From Neurospora crassa OR74A (taxonomy: Eukaryota; Ascomycota; Sordariomycetes; Sordariales; Sordariaceae), in NCBI RefSeq assembly GCF_000182925.2, contig NC_026506.1:3224001-3288000 (forward strand): 64,000 nucleotides of DNA, written 5' to 3'. Positions 24,563 to 34,825 of the stretch are shown here, in pieces; positions within the stretch are counted from its first letter, which is position 1; each line of letters opens with the position of its first letter. The notes under the pieces are model-generated. The model had not been told where the DNA came from. It saw nothing but the letters and a program-made list of their open reading frames with translations, and made no database searches. Made by a program: the position numbers and the translations under genes.

Positions 24563-25693
24563 ATGGCCTCACGAATCAACAACCTCGCCGCCTTTCACCA
24601 GAAACTGGCCAAAGCCGACCGTATCCTTGCCATCTGCGGCGCCGGACTCTCCGCCGCCTCGGGACTCCCCACCTTTCGCGGTGTCGGCGGTCTCTGGAGG
24701 AACTACGAGGCTACGGACCTAGCTACACCAGAAGCATTTGCTTCGGATCCCGGTCTAGTCTGGTTATTTTACGCCTATGTAAGTCTTCTTCTTCTTCTTC
24801 TTCTTCTTCTTCTTCCTCCTCCTCCATCATACTTCCTAGACCCATCTCGAATCATGTATCACCAATCCCTCCTAAATCAACTAAACAAACCTCCTCCCAA
24901 ACAGCGCCGCCACATGGCCCTCCAAGCCCTCCCCAACGCAGGCCACCACGCCCTCGCCGCCCTCGCCAAGAAAAACCCCAACTTCCTCTGCCTAACTCAA
25001 AACGTCGACAACCTTTCCTCACGCGCCGGCCATCAGCAGCAGCAACTACATACCCTCCACGGCTCCCTCTTCACCCTCCAATGCTCTTCCTACCCTTCAC
25101 AATGCACCTACATTGACAAAAACAACACTCTCGATCCTCTCTGTCCTGCTCTAGCACCCGCATCAGCATCAGCATCCATCAACCCCCCGTCCAATGACCC
25201 CCCAAACCCATCCCATTCCCAACCATCCAACCCCATCATCCCCCTCCTAGACCCCAGCACCCCCCTCCCCCGCATCCCCAAATCCCACCTCCCCCACTGC
25301 CCCCAATGCAAAAATCTACTGCGACCAGGCGTCGTCTGGTTCGGCGAGTCCTTAAATCCCGGCATGCTAGCCGAGATAGACGCATGGATCGACCAAGGAG
25401 GTCCCATTGATATTGTCCTGGTCATAGGAACCAGCAGCGTCGTTTATCCAGCTGCTGGATATGCAGAGAAGGCGAGGACGAAGGGGAAGACGAGCGTGGT
25501 GACTGTTAATATGGAAGTGGGAGTGGAAGTGGACGACGACATTGAAGAGCCGCGGATGATGTGGGGAAAAGGAAGAGGAAGAAAAAGAAGACAGGAAGAA
25601 GATTTGGTGTTTCAGGGGGGAGCGGAGGAGTGGTTGCCTAGGATGTTGGAGCCGGTGATTGGGGTTGCGAAGGATGATGGGACGTATGAATGA
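24563..25693 (+). CDS. SIRT5-like class III sirtuin deacylase
   Basis: NAD-dependent lysine deacylase of 334 residues, joined from 24,563-24,778 and 24,905-25,693. Motifs in order: GAGLSAASG at 26-34 with TFRG after it, TQNVDN at 103-108, and LHG with catalytic His124. Then come cysteines in CSSYPSQC and CPQC for the structural zinc, GVVWFGE, and IGTSSVVYPAA for NAD binding. Removing the 126-nt intron yields LFYAYRR at about 68-74. Here Tyr70 and Arg73 correspond to SIRT5 Tyr102 and Arg105, which bind the carboxylate of succinyl/malonyl/glutaryl lysine, so desuccinylase or demalonylase activity is likely. A Pro/Ser-rich insertion separates the two zinc half-sites, and the C-terminus has a basic patch (GKGRGRKRRQ). 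The intron has no stop and keeps frame, so an unspliced reading is also open. No clear mitochondrial leader is seen. Confidence 0.9.
   Translation: MASRINNLAAFHQKLAKADRILAICGAGLSAASGLPTFRGVGGLWRNYEATDLATPEAFASDPGLVWLFYAYVSLLLLLLLLLLPPPPSYFLDPSRIMYHQSLLNQLNKPPPKQRRHMALQALPNAGHHALAALAKKNPNFLCLTQNVDNLSSRAGHQQQQLHTLHGSLFTLQCSSYPSQCTYIDKNNTLDPLCPALAPASASASINPPSNDPPNPSHSQPSNPIIPLLDPSTPLPRIPKSHLPHCPQCKNLLRPGVVWFGESLNPGMLAEIDAWIDQGGPIDIVLVIGTSSVVYPAAGYAEKARTKGKTSVVTVNMEVGVEVDDDIEEPRMMWGKGRGRKRRQEEDLVFQGGAEEWLPRMLEPVIGVAKDDGTYE
24784..24815. repeat. (CTT)n microsatellite inside the sirtuin intron
   Basis: A near-perfect CTT repeat directly after the GTAAGT donor. If the intron is retained it encodes about ten leucines. 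Confidence 0.93.
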
Positions 25694-26785
25694 GGAAAAG
25701 AAAAAAAAAAGGGGGGGGGGGAGGGATTTTCGGGGGGAAGGCAGGGAGGGAGGGAAAGGAAGGGGGGGGGGGTTAATGGGAGGTAATGGAGATGTGATGA
25801 AGAATGATGAAGATGAGGGTGGTGAAAACAAAGTGAGTGCTTGAACTGGGATCCACTACCACGTGCGAGACGGCCCGGGCCGGACCCGATATGATCGGCG
25901 AACGGGACGGGAGCTGGATGTACACCATACAGTGACCGCATGGGACGAAAGGTAAAGCCTGTGATGCTTTTTGAACTGAATCTCAAGGCTTGCTGAAGAG
26001 ACTTTAGCTCGGCCTGACAAAGAAACAGGCACCATCAAACATGATAATTTCTTGACTACCAATAACCATATGATACATTTAGAGACATACATAAAGTGTA
26101 ACATATAGTAGCTTATTCGAAGGCGCTACGGTCATGCTATTTTGCATGCCATCACAAGCTGTCCACCTCTTCCTCTTCATGAGCAGACCATAAACCGCCG
26201 CCCTAGCCAGGAACCATGACACCAACAATGACTATGACCCAACCAGACATCGGCTTCCGTACCATAACCGGGTATCCCCTTTGCCATTCCCTTGACATAA
26301 TGAGAATACGCATACCGGATTGTTTTTCCACATAATGCTCGCTTGCTTGGTCCTCAAGTGACCATAACATAATGCCACTTTAGCCGTTTCCTCAACACCC
26401 CACGCACGACGACAAAGCCAACCGACCTCAGCAGTAGAACAGCTTGAGCACTTAGCCTTCATGCCAAGCTTCCTTCAGTAATGAAACAAAAACCGGTTAG
26501 TATGAACAAAGAAACAGAATAACGCCCCATCAACGACAAGCCACCGGAACTCCCGCGCCCAATTATGCTGGTAACGAACTTGTGCGTTGGGACAATTGAA
26601 GAAAAAAGGGAAAAGAAAAGGAAACCTCTCCAATAATGAACGACACATGACACCGCCACATGATTCCCGACTGACTAAAGAGAAACAGGTCAAAAGGGGA
26701 GATGAAGAAAACAACAAGGGAAAGCAAGTACAGCTAGTCGTCAGGAGCCATGGGTAGGTTTCATGTGCGGCAACATGGCAGTAGT
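25694..26785. other. Convergent intergenic region, sirtuin/Dbf4
   Basis: This is the 3' flanks of the convergent sirtuin and Dbf4 genes. The left part is purine-rich, with A and G homopolymers around 25,700-25,770. No gene is seen. Confidence 0.6.
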
Positions 26786-29025
26786 TTACTGCCACCTCTC
26801 ATCACCCACGGACCGATAACGCGGCTCGCGGGGAGCGCGCGAGAGCTTGCCAAGGAGAGCGTCGAGCTGGGCCCAGTTGTCGTCGTTCTCGGCGAAGCGG
26901 CGATGCTTGCGGGAAACAATATGCTACCGTCATGTTAGTAAGCGTCATAGTATGCCTGATATTGAGGAAACTCACCGCATCAAAGTCCTCGAACTTATCT
27001 TGACAGTTTTCGCAGTAACCCGGCTTGGGATCGCGCGGCTTCGGCTTTGTCTGGGGGACGGGTGTGCTCGCGGTCCTGCGCAATTTTCTCTCCTTCTTGG
27101 CCTGCTCCTGCTTCCGAGCTTCATCGTCCTCCCAGATACCAGGCATCGGGGGTTTGGCCGGATTACCCAAGCTGGCGGCACGAGTGCACTGGGCGGCATC
27201 CACACCAATCTCGGCCAAGCGACGAACACCAGAGTCTTGCGAAAGAGAAGGACCACCAGCTTTCTGAAGAACCTTGCGCTGAAGACCCAAAACTTCCTTG
27301 CTGATACCGGCCTTGGCGCCAAGGACACCGGTGGTGGACGACACCATCTGAGAGCGAATGGCGGATGTGAGCTTGTTGGCCTGGATGCCAGAAGCGACGG
27401 GCTCTCCGGCTACCAAACGGCCAACTTTGGTGGTATGGCTCATAAAGGCATTCTGCGAACGGAAATCGACCGAAGGGGTGGGCTCCTTGGCTGACTCGAC
27501 GGTTTCGGGGGCATCATCAACAACTTCGGTTGCACGGTCGTTGGGTGCTTCCATCTCCTTAAGAGTACGCTTTCCCGTAACCGGCTTGGGTGATGGTACC
27601 TCGGGGGGCTGGAGGGTCTTGGTAGCCTTCTCGGTAGCGGCGGCGGCATCTGCAGCTTTGACAACTTTCTCCTTGGTCTGAGTCTTTTCCCGCCTCGTCC
27701 TTTCAGGGGGATCATAATCCTCAACAAATGGGCAACGGCCCTGGGATGCCACACGGAACTGAGGCCATTCGCCGTCCTTCTTGTCGGCAACTCTGTGGTA
27801 CTCCCTCACCATGATCGGCCTCGTCTTCTCCTCAATGTCGTACACATAAATGTAGGGGCCCTTGAAGTAGTGGATGTCCTTGGTAACAACGGTGGGATCG
27901 CGATCGGAGGGGCCGTGAACACGCTCATTCTGGAGCATTTGGAGTACATTCGCAGTCTGCTGGCGAGCCTTGGCCCTATCCGCGGCTGCTGGTGTGTGGC
28001 CTCGGCCCAACAATGCCGCCTTGTACAAGTCCGTTTCAAGGACCATGCCGAGAATCCTCTGGAGTTTGTCAAGCGACCAGATCTTCTTGCCCATGTCCCG
28101 CGCACGGTGCAGGATGTCGGTGCTGCGTGCTTTCGGCTTCGGCATCGTCTCTTCCTGGGGCTGCACAGAGGATTTCCGGAGTGAGGGCTTGTCGAAAATG
28201 AGTTTGCGTCGGACCGAGTCGCCATTGCGGTTCAGGAGAGAGGGATCGATTGTCTTTGGCTGTTCACTTGTCGATTGCGTGTTGGTAACGGGCTGGTTCT
28301 CGTCCTGGACTGGCTTTACAGGGGGGATAGGACGGGTGGTGACGACATGGGTGATTTCGATGGAAAAGAACTTTTCCTCGCGCTGTGACCGAAGTGTAAG
28401 TATAAGCCGAGCGGTTGGGCCTGCATTGGGCAAGGGGTCGTTGACTTACAGCGCCCAATTGAGCGACTTGTTTGGCGAGCTTGTGACGTTGCTCGTCGGG
28501 AATGCTCTCAAAGTAGAAGACCATCTTGTGAAAGCGAGATCTCATAGAGGTTTGCCATATACTAAGGTCTTCAAGTTCCTTTGCGGTGATGCGGTCGGTC
28601 GTCGTGGTGGTGGAGGTGGTGGTGGTGGTGGTGGAGGCGGCATACAACCTCTCGGCACGGGTGGTGGTGCTGGTAGCCACGGTGGTGCCTGATCTAGAAG
28701 AAGCCCTTTCAGGCCGTTCCCGATCAATGGGCCGGGATATGGTCGAGGCCTTGCGCGTGATATTGGACACATTGGACCGGGAGCTCGTCGGCGAGGCGGC
28801 GGCGCGTTGACCGCCATGTTCAATCATCTGTCTCTTGGCCGGCGGTGGTTGACCGTATGGCTCCTCTCTAAGCTGATCGGCATGGGAGCGGACGGCGGCC
28901 TTTTTAGAGCCCTGTAGTGCCAAGGCGGTAGCCGAGGACCCACGCAGCGGCGAGTTGGCGGCATTGGGGTTGTCGGAGAGAGGAGCCCTCTTGGTGCCCG
29001 CGGCAGTGGTGGTGGTTGACGACAT
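26786..29025 (-). CDS. Dbf4/Dfp1, regulatory subunit of Cdc7 (DDK) kinase
   Basis: A 706-residue protein from three exons (29,025-28,450; 28,382-26,976; 26,923-26,786), with 67- and 52-nt introns. The partner, Cdc7/Hsk1 kinase, phosphorylates MCM to fire replication origins in the nucleus. All three family motifs are present. Motif N is a BRCT-like segment at about 160-215 (FYFESIPDEQRHKLAKQV, then FFSIEITHVVTTRPIP across intron 1). Motif M is at about 366-388 (GPYIYVYDIEEKTRPIMVRE). Motif C is a CCHH zinc finger with Cys649 and Cys652, then His662 and His668 in HIVSRKHRRFA. The finger is completed only by splicing intron 2, which confirms that exon. The N-terminal third is Ser/Thr-rich with a Thr-repeat tract encoded by a GTG-type microsatellite. 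The start was chosen as the first ATG of the open frame. Its promoter is shared head-to-head with the aminopeptidase gene. Confidence 0.93.
28603..28639. repeat. Coding GTG/GGT trinucleotide repeat (poly-Thr in Dbf4)
   Basis: On the minus strand this reads as runs of threonine interrupted by serine, in the linker before motif N. Such tracts vary in length easily between strains. Confidence 0.85.
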
Positions 29026-30414
29026 TGCTGTGGGATGTCGATCTAGCGATACTGTTGTCTTGTAAAATATCCAGTCAACATGCTATGGGTGTGGTGTTGT
29101 TTCTGTTTGTTCCGAAACGCCGGCTCGGGGATGGTAAGGGAGGGAGACAGTTTCCGGGCTGTCTGTCTGGTCGCGTGCTGGTACTAGCTTGGAGTTTGGG
29201 TAGGGGGACCCCGGATAACTATGGTACACCAAGAATCAAGTCGTGTGCTGAGTGCCGACTCGACAGACAAGACAAAGTGGTTTAGGCTCGGTGATCGATG
29301 GTGTCGATGGTCGAACAATGGCCCAATGCGGTCGGACAATTATTCGTCGTCGATCGTTGGTCGTTGGCTGGGAAGGAGCAAGGAAGCACTCGACCCTGGC
29401 CTGGGCGCAAAACAACTAAAGTGAGGCGGTTGGTGGTGGAGGTTGGGGCACAGTTGTCTGTTCTTCCAAAAACGCGTCTCTCGATTTTTGTCGCTGGAGG
29501 TTTTGGCTCCGTCGTCGCAGTGGCACGCGCTGAGCTCCGGTGACGGGAAGGAAGAAGGGACCGTTGTTGAACAAAACTAAGGAAACGGCTAAGGCCAATT
29601 GGATGATCTGCGCAAACCTTCCAATGTCGAATCGCGCCCGAAGTCAGTCGACGCCCGGTGCGAACAGGCCAAGATCCAATGTTCTGGTGTTGGTGGGTGG
29701 TCAAAAAACCTTTGTGTAATCAAAGTGTTTGGTTTTGATAATGACAGTCGCGACAGCAGGGTCCAGCAGGCCAAACCTCTAGGCAATGTGGGGGGGGGGG
29801 GGGGGGGAGTGCAGGCGCCCGGCCCGGGATGCTTGCACTGGCTGCCCTACACTGAAAAGCGCTGACAATGAAAATGCACCCACGCCTGGCAGCTGTGGTT
29901 TGTTGTTGCTGTCAGGTCGTGCTGGGGAATGCCAACAGCGGCTCCACATCCGCGGCTTGCAGCTGGCAGGCAGCATTTGATGCCCGGGCAGCGAGACCTG
30001 GACTCTTGGCAGTCCAGTGAAGCGCCTGGCAACTGTCAGCATTCATTTGAGCAAAAGTGAGAATGATAAAGTGACGAGATCCCATGTCTTTACCTTTACG
30101 AAACATACCTACCTATGAACCGACCTCTTGTCCGTCGCGAAGCAATTCAACTTCATTTCTCGCCGTACCTTGTTGCTTGGGGAATCTGGAGGTTGGTAAA
30201 GGTTGAGATTCCGACAACCCCATGATCAGTTTGTAGCTAGACTTTAGGTGCCGGTAGTCCTAGTAAAATACGTATCATCAACATTGCGAGCCATCCCAAA
30301 CCAAGTTCACCTACGCCACCAACCCGGCGAGCCGAGGTGAACTCACACCTCGTTCTCACCTAACCACCACATTCCTTCCCCTCATCACCCTTTGACAACC
30401 ACCCTTTATTTGAC
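29026..30414. promoter_or_regulatory. Divergent intergenic region, Dbf4/Icp55 promoters
   Basis: About 1.4 kb separates two head-to-head genes, so both promoters and leaders must lie here. It contains an uninterrupted run of 18 G at 29,790-29,807. No individual transcription-factor site can be assigned with confidence. Confidence 0.5.
29790..29807. repeat. G18 homopolymer in a divergent promoter
   Basis: Eighteen consecutive guanines, long enough to form a G-quadruplex and prone to length errors in sequencing. Confidence 0.93.
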
Positions 30415-31950
30415 ATGAAGCTTCCCCAAGCCGTCCTGCGGCAATGTTCTCGACACTTGCGCGCTCAGAATAACTGGCCTCTCCAACCACGTCTCCAATC
30501 TGCCAAGTCCATCCTCCCCGCATCTCACCCAAGCTCACCACCATCAACACCATGGCGCCCATCCCGGACATACGCAACGACGACGACGACGACGACAACA
30601 GTCTCAGCCGCCGACCTCGAATTCGGCCAGCCCGTCTACGAAACGCACCCCCACATCCTGCAACCGGGTGAACTAACCCCCGGCATCACGGCCCAAGAAT
30701 ATCACGAGCGACGTTCCAAGCTCGCCTTCGCACTTCCCGAAAACGGCATCGCCATTCTCGCCTCCTCGGAACTCAAATACCGCTCCGGCGCCGTCTTCTT
30801 CCCCTTCCGACAGGACTCCAACTTTCTGTATCTCACCGGATTCTCCGAGCCCGACTCGCTGGCCATCATCCAAAAGACGGGTCCCAAACCAGGCGACTAC
30901 GTCTTCCACCTCTTCTGCCGGCCCAAAGACCCGCGCGCCGAGCAATGGTCCGGCCCCTGGTCCGGGCTGCAAGCAGCCGAGGATGTCTTCAACGCCGATT
31001 TTACGGGGGACATCGCCAAGGTTGAGACCTTGCTGCCACCCATCCTGCGCGGCGCCGGCAAGGTCTACACAGACATCACGCCCTCCACCCCCGTCACCGG
31101 CCAACTCGTCACCACCCTCCTCTCGCACCTGCACCTCCCCCCGGCTCCCCTAGCCGGGCTCGTCCACTCTCTGCGGGCCATCAAATCCCCCGCCGAGATC
31201 TCCAACATGCGCCACGCCGGCCGCGTCTCCGGGCGCGCCCTCACCTCCGCCATGCGCCGCTCTTGGTCGTCCGAAAAGGACTTGGAAGCCTACCTCAACT
31301 ACGCCTTCACCTCGCACGGCCTCTCGGGCCCCGCCTACGTGCCCGTCATCGCCGGCGGCAGTCGGGGCAACATGATCCACTACGTGCACAACAACCGCCT
31401 GCTCAACCAAGACGACATGGTCCTCGTCGACGCCGGCGGCGAGTACGGCACCTACATCACCGACATCACGCGCACCTGGCCCGTCAACGGCAAGTTCTCG
31501 GCCCCGCAGCGGGACCTGTACGAAGCCGTCCTGACCGTCCAGCGCAAAATGGTTTCTCTCTGTCGGGAGAACGCCACCTTGTCGCTGGACCAGATCCACC
31601 GCGCCACTGAAGCCGGTCTGCGCGAGCAACTTACTTTACTCGGCTTCGATCTTTCATCAGGGGGAGGAGGCAGGATGGATGTGCTGTTCCCTCACCATGT
31701 GGGCCATTATGTGGGGTTGGATGTGCATGATACACCCGGTTACTCGAGGAGTTTGACGCTGAGGCAGGGGCATGCGGTGACGATTGAGCCGGGCGTCTAT
31801 GTGCCGCAAGACGATGACCGGTTTCCCGAGCATTTCCGGGGACTGGCGGTTCGGATTGAGGATAGTGTGGTGGTGGACGTGGAGAGCCCCTTGATCTTGA
31901 CGACGGAGGCGGTTAAGGAGGTGGTGGACATTGAGGCTTTGAGGGAGTGA
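30415..31950 (+). CDS. Icp55/XPNPEP3-like mitochondrial X-Pro aminopeptidase
   Basis: An intronless gene for 511 residues of the M24B metallopeptidase family. In yeast, Icp55 trims one destabilising N-terminal residue from imported proteins after the matrix processing peptidase has cut. Here an Arg-rich, acid-free leader with RTYAT at about 50-55 looks like a mitochondrial targeting sequence. The aminopeptidase-P N-terminal domain follows (YHERRSKLAFAL, FPFRQDSNFLYLTGF). The 'pita-bread' catalytic domain carries the usual five metal ligands: Asp and Asp in DAGGEYGTYITDITRTWP, His in HHVGHYVGLDVHD, Glu in TIEPGVYVP and Glu in VRIEDSVVV. The GH-Y-V-G-LDVHDTP stretch is typical of this group. 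The length fits the family. The gene is divergent from Dbf4 and convergent with the bHLH gene. Confidence 0.93.
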   Translation: MKLPQAVLRQCSRHLRAQNNWPLQPRLQSAKSILPASHPSSPPSTPWRPSRTYATTTTTTTTVSAADLEFGQPVYETHPHILQPGELTPGITAQEYHERRSKLAFALPENGIAILASSELKYRSGAVFFPFRQDSNFLYLTGFSEPDSLAIIQKTGPKPGDYVFHLFCRPKDPRAEQWSGPWSGLQAAEDVFNADFTGDIAKVETLLPPILRGAGKVYTDITPSTPVTGQLVTTLLSHLHLPPAPLAGLVHSLRAIKSPAEISNMRHAGRVSGRALTSAMRRSWSSEKDLEAYLNYAFTSHGLSGPAYVPVIAGGSRGNMIHYVHNNRLLNQDDMVLVDAGGEYGTYITDITRTWPVNGKFSAPQRDLYEAVLTVQRKMVSLCRENATLSLDQIHRATEAGLREQLTLLGFDLSSGGGGRMDVLFPHHVGHYVGLDVHDTPGYSRSLTLRQGHAVTIEPGVYVPQDDDRFPEHFRGLAVRIEDSVVVDVESPLILTTEAVKEVVDIEALRE

Positions 31951-32793
31951 GTGAGTGAGTTTGCGGTTGTTGGTGGGGGGATGATGGGTTGTCGTTTGTG
32001 TGTATATATATATAGAAGGGCGGGATGTATTGTGTATACTCGTGTATCAGAACTCTACCTAGGTATTGTATGTGAATACCCACTCCAAGACAAGACCACG
32101 GCTGAGGGGTGATCGATCCTTTTTCAGACGCGGCTTATCTGTCTCCTTCAGTCTTCATTTGCAGACTTTCTTATGTATGATATGAGAGTCTATGCAGATC
32201 AAAAGCCGTGATGGTTTTCAGTCATTGAACAGTAAGCCACTCACTCAACCCTATCCCACTGTACACTTCAAACTCTTCTAGAAGGAAGTTCATCTCCTCC
32301 CAATCACATATTGAAAGCGGAAGAGCACAATCATTACGTCACTCGGTTTGGTGGTCACCATTCACAACTCGGTTAAGTTTAAGGTAAGAAAATTCCCATT
32401 ACGACAACCTCCCTTCTTACGTAGACTGAACATACACTTGACAGACTCGTTAACACGGCACAATGTGCATCTAGGCTCACCAATAGCATCTCATGGAACT
32501 TGGCCCTCAATATCACTAAGGAAGTTCTTTGAGAAGTGATCGTAGCTATCAGCTTAATTTTTGGATATTTCAACACCGTTCGGTGATCTAAAGCTCGCGC
32601 ACCCCGCGAACCAAGTTAAACGCATCGCAATCGCCTCTCGAAATCTGTTCTCAAGGGGCCATGGTAAACGATCCCGGATCACCAGTCTCGTCCATAATCT
32701 TTATATCATCGAAACCTTTTCTTTCCATTGACTCGTCCTTTTCTTCCAACATATCTCCCATCTTCCACGGGAAATGACCTGACCAAAAGAAAG

Positions 32794-32835
<42 letters not shown>

Positions 32836-33146
32836 CCACAGCGCAATTTTATTCCCTTCTCGTCATGCTATTTTCGCGTCTTTTGCCCCTTTCATCGCCC
32901 CTTCAAATATTTCGTGTCAGGCTTGGAGCGGGTGACCAACAAACGTTTTAAAAAGTGGGATTGATACCGAATCAATACTTGATAAAATAGAACAAGTTAC
33001 ACATAGATTGTCGAAACAAGTTCATCTAAATAGATAAACAAATGTGTCATAAAAACACGCCTCAAAGCCAATCGATGCTTAAACGCTGACAAATGACAGA
33101 AAAATACAAAGTGGCACAAATCGCCGAACTTGCTGAAGCCGACGTT
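31951..33146. other. Convergent intergenic region, Icp55/bHLH
   Basis: 3' flanks of two convergent genes with a 40-base A run at 32,794-32,833. No gene is seen. Confidence 0.6.
32794..32833. repeat. Poly-A tract (40 A)
   Basis: An uninterrupted adenine run in the convergent 3' region, apparently unrelated to any retroelement. Confidence 0.95.
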
Positions 33147-34825
33147 CTAGCAGAATCCTCTGGGGTCGAACAAAGTCCTGCTATACGCTGGCATCTGGTA
33201 CGCCGTCGCGGCCGTGTGATTGAGTAGCTGCTCAAACGCCTGCAGTTTTCGCGAGAGCTCTCGGTGCTCCATGGTGATTTGCTTGTTCCTCCGCTCGAGC
33301 TGGTGTATGTATTCGGTGGCCTTGGTGAGGATTGTTCCCTGTGCTTGTGGTCAGTCTCTCCCCTCCACGAACCTTGGCCGTGCGTGTCAGGAGGCAAACT
33401 TACCTTGCTAACTTTGGGCGCTCTCGAATTTTGCGACCCGTCATCTTCCACCCCTCCAGCCTCCGATATTGTGTGAAGCGCAGGGACCGCCTCCCGCAGC
33501 TCGGCAATTTTATCCTTGAGATTGGTCCGATATTTCCTTTCAATATCGTTATGCGCCGTCCGATCCCCAATCTTGTGCTTTTCCTCTACCTTTCTGTGCT
33601 TGTCACCACTACCCATCCTCTCGCTCGACTTTTCGCTTATGCTGCCGTGTTTATGGGGGGGTCTCGCTGGTGCTGGTCGTGACTGGGATGATGTGCTCGC
33701 CCGCGGTGGTGATACAGGCCTCGGCATCTGACCACCACCCATCGATGAACTTGCATAACTCGAGCCGAACCCCGAGTTGAACCCGGTTGCCATATCCCCA
33801 AAGTTGAGGTTGATATTGGAGCCGAGTCCTCCCATGCTGGGTCCAGGATTCATGGCAATTGCAATCAGTCGTCGTTGTTCGGCCTCGTTCAGGGCTTGTT
33901 GGTTAAGTCCTATGAGGGAGTCCATTCTGAGACCGGGTTGCGGGCGCTCCCAGCTAAGGGGTGTCGAGTAGAGACCTTCACGCGGGGGTACTTCTTGCGG
34001 CGGAGCTGTATCTATTTTGGAAAGCTGCTCAGCCAGATTCAGGGACATCGCCCGCTCATCCTCCGATAGAGCATTATCCAAGGCGCTGTCTTCCATGTAG
34101 TCCTCGGATTTTAGCGTACCAGCAGTTCTCCGGTGAGTGGGGGCCGTTGTTGCCATGGAGTGTGCCGTGCTCCGACGTCTTGAAAAAGCGATTAGAAACT
34201 AAACTTTTTTGGTCCAAGTGGTTTAAGGGTTTAAACCTACCGTTGTTGCTGTTGCTGTTGTTGTTGTTCTTGTTGTTGGGATAGCTGCGGGGCTCTTCCT
34301 TTCCCTTTGTGATCCTGCCGAGGGGGCTCTGTGATTTCAGAAAGATCATCGAAGTTGTCGTCATTGTCGAACTGCAACCAATAGTCCGGCTCGTCGAACG
34401 GTGATAGCTCAGAGTCCAGCCTTGTTCGTTTCCTCTCATGGCCTTCCCGGGTTCTGGATGATTTTGAAGACGGCATTCCGGTATGATTGCCATACATGGA
34501 CGGCCGTCGGGTCATTGAAGGATGAGAGGACATGCCAGTGAAAGCGGTTGCTGGAGAAGTTTGTGAGAGAGAGTCAAGTGACATGGTCGTCGTTGCCGTC
34601 GAGTTCATGCCAGAATGGTTGGCTTCCAGTGATGGCGCGGTGCCCCATAGTGTTGGCGACTGTGTAGAGGTAGACCCTGACAAGTTGTAAGATTGGTCAA
34701 CGGGGTTGACCGTCTGGATAGCGTCAGCAGCGAGACAAGACAGATAGCAAGGACACAATAGAAAGTGCTACCTGGTGATTGGGTACTGAAAAGTACTCGA
34801 GATGTCTGAGTGTGTTGGGATCCAT
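33147..34825 (-). CDS. bHLH transcription factor, SREBP-type basic region
   Basis: Four exons (34,825-34,772; 34,713-34,241; 34,178-33,404; 33,338-33,147) give 497 residues. The basic helix-loop-helix is near the C-terminus, from about residue 382: basic region TAHNDIERKYRTNLKDKIAELR, a loop containing SEAGGVEDDGSQNS, then second helix KGTILTKATEYIHQLERRN followed by a leucine-spaced coil. The tyrosine in RKYR, in place of the usual arginine, is the hallmark of SREBP-class proteins and favours E-box or sterol-element DNA. No transmembrane segments follow, so this is a soluble member, not a membrane-tethered SREBP. The N-terminal half is disordered, with a poly-Gln tract before intron 2 and an acidic stretch (FDNDDNFDDLSEI). 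The first exon encodes only 18 residues. The target genes are unknown. Confidence 0.9.
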
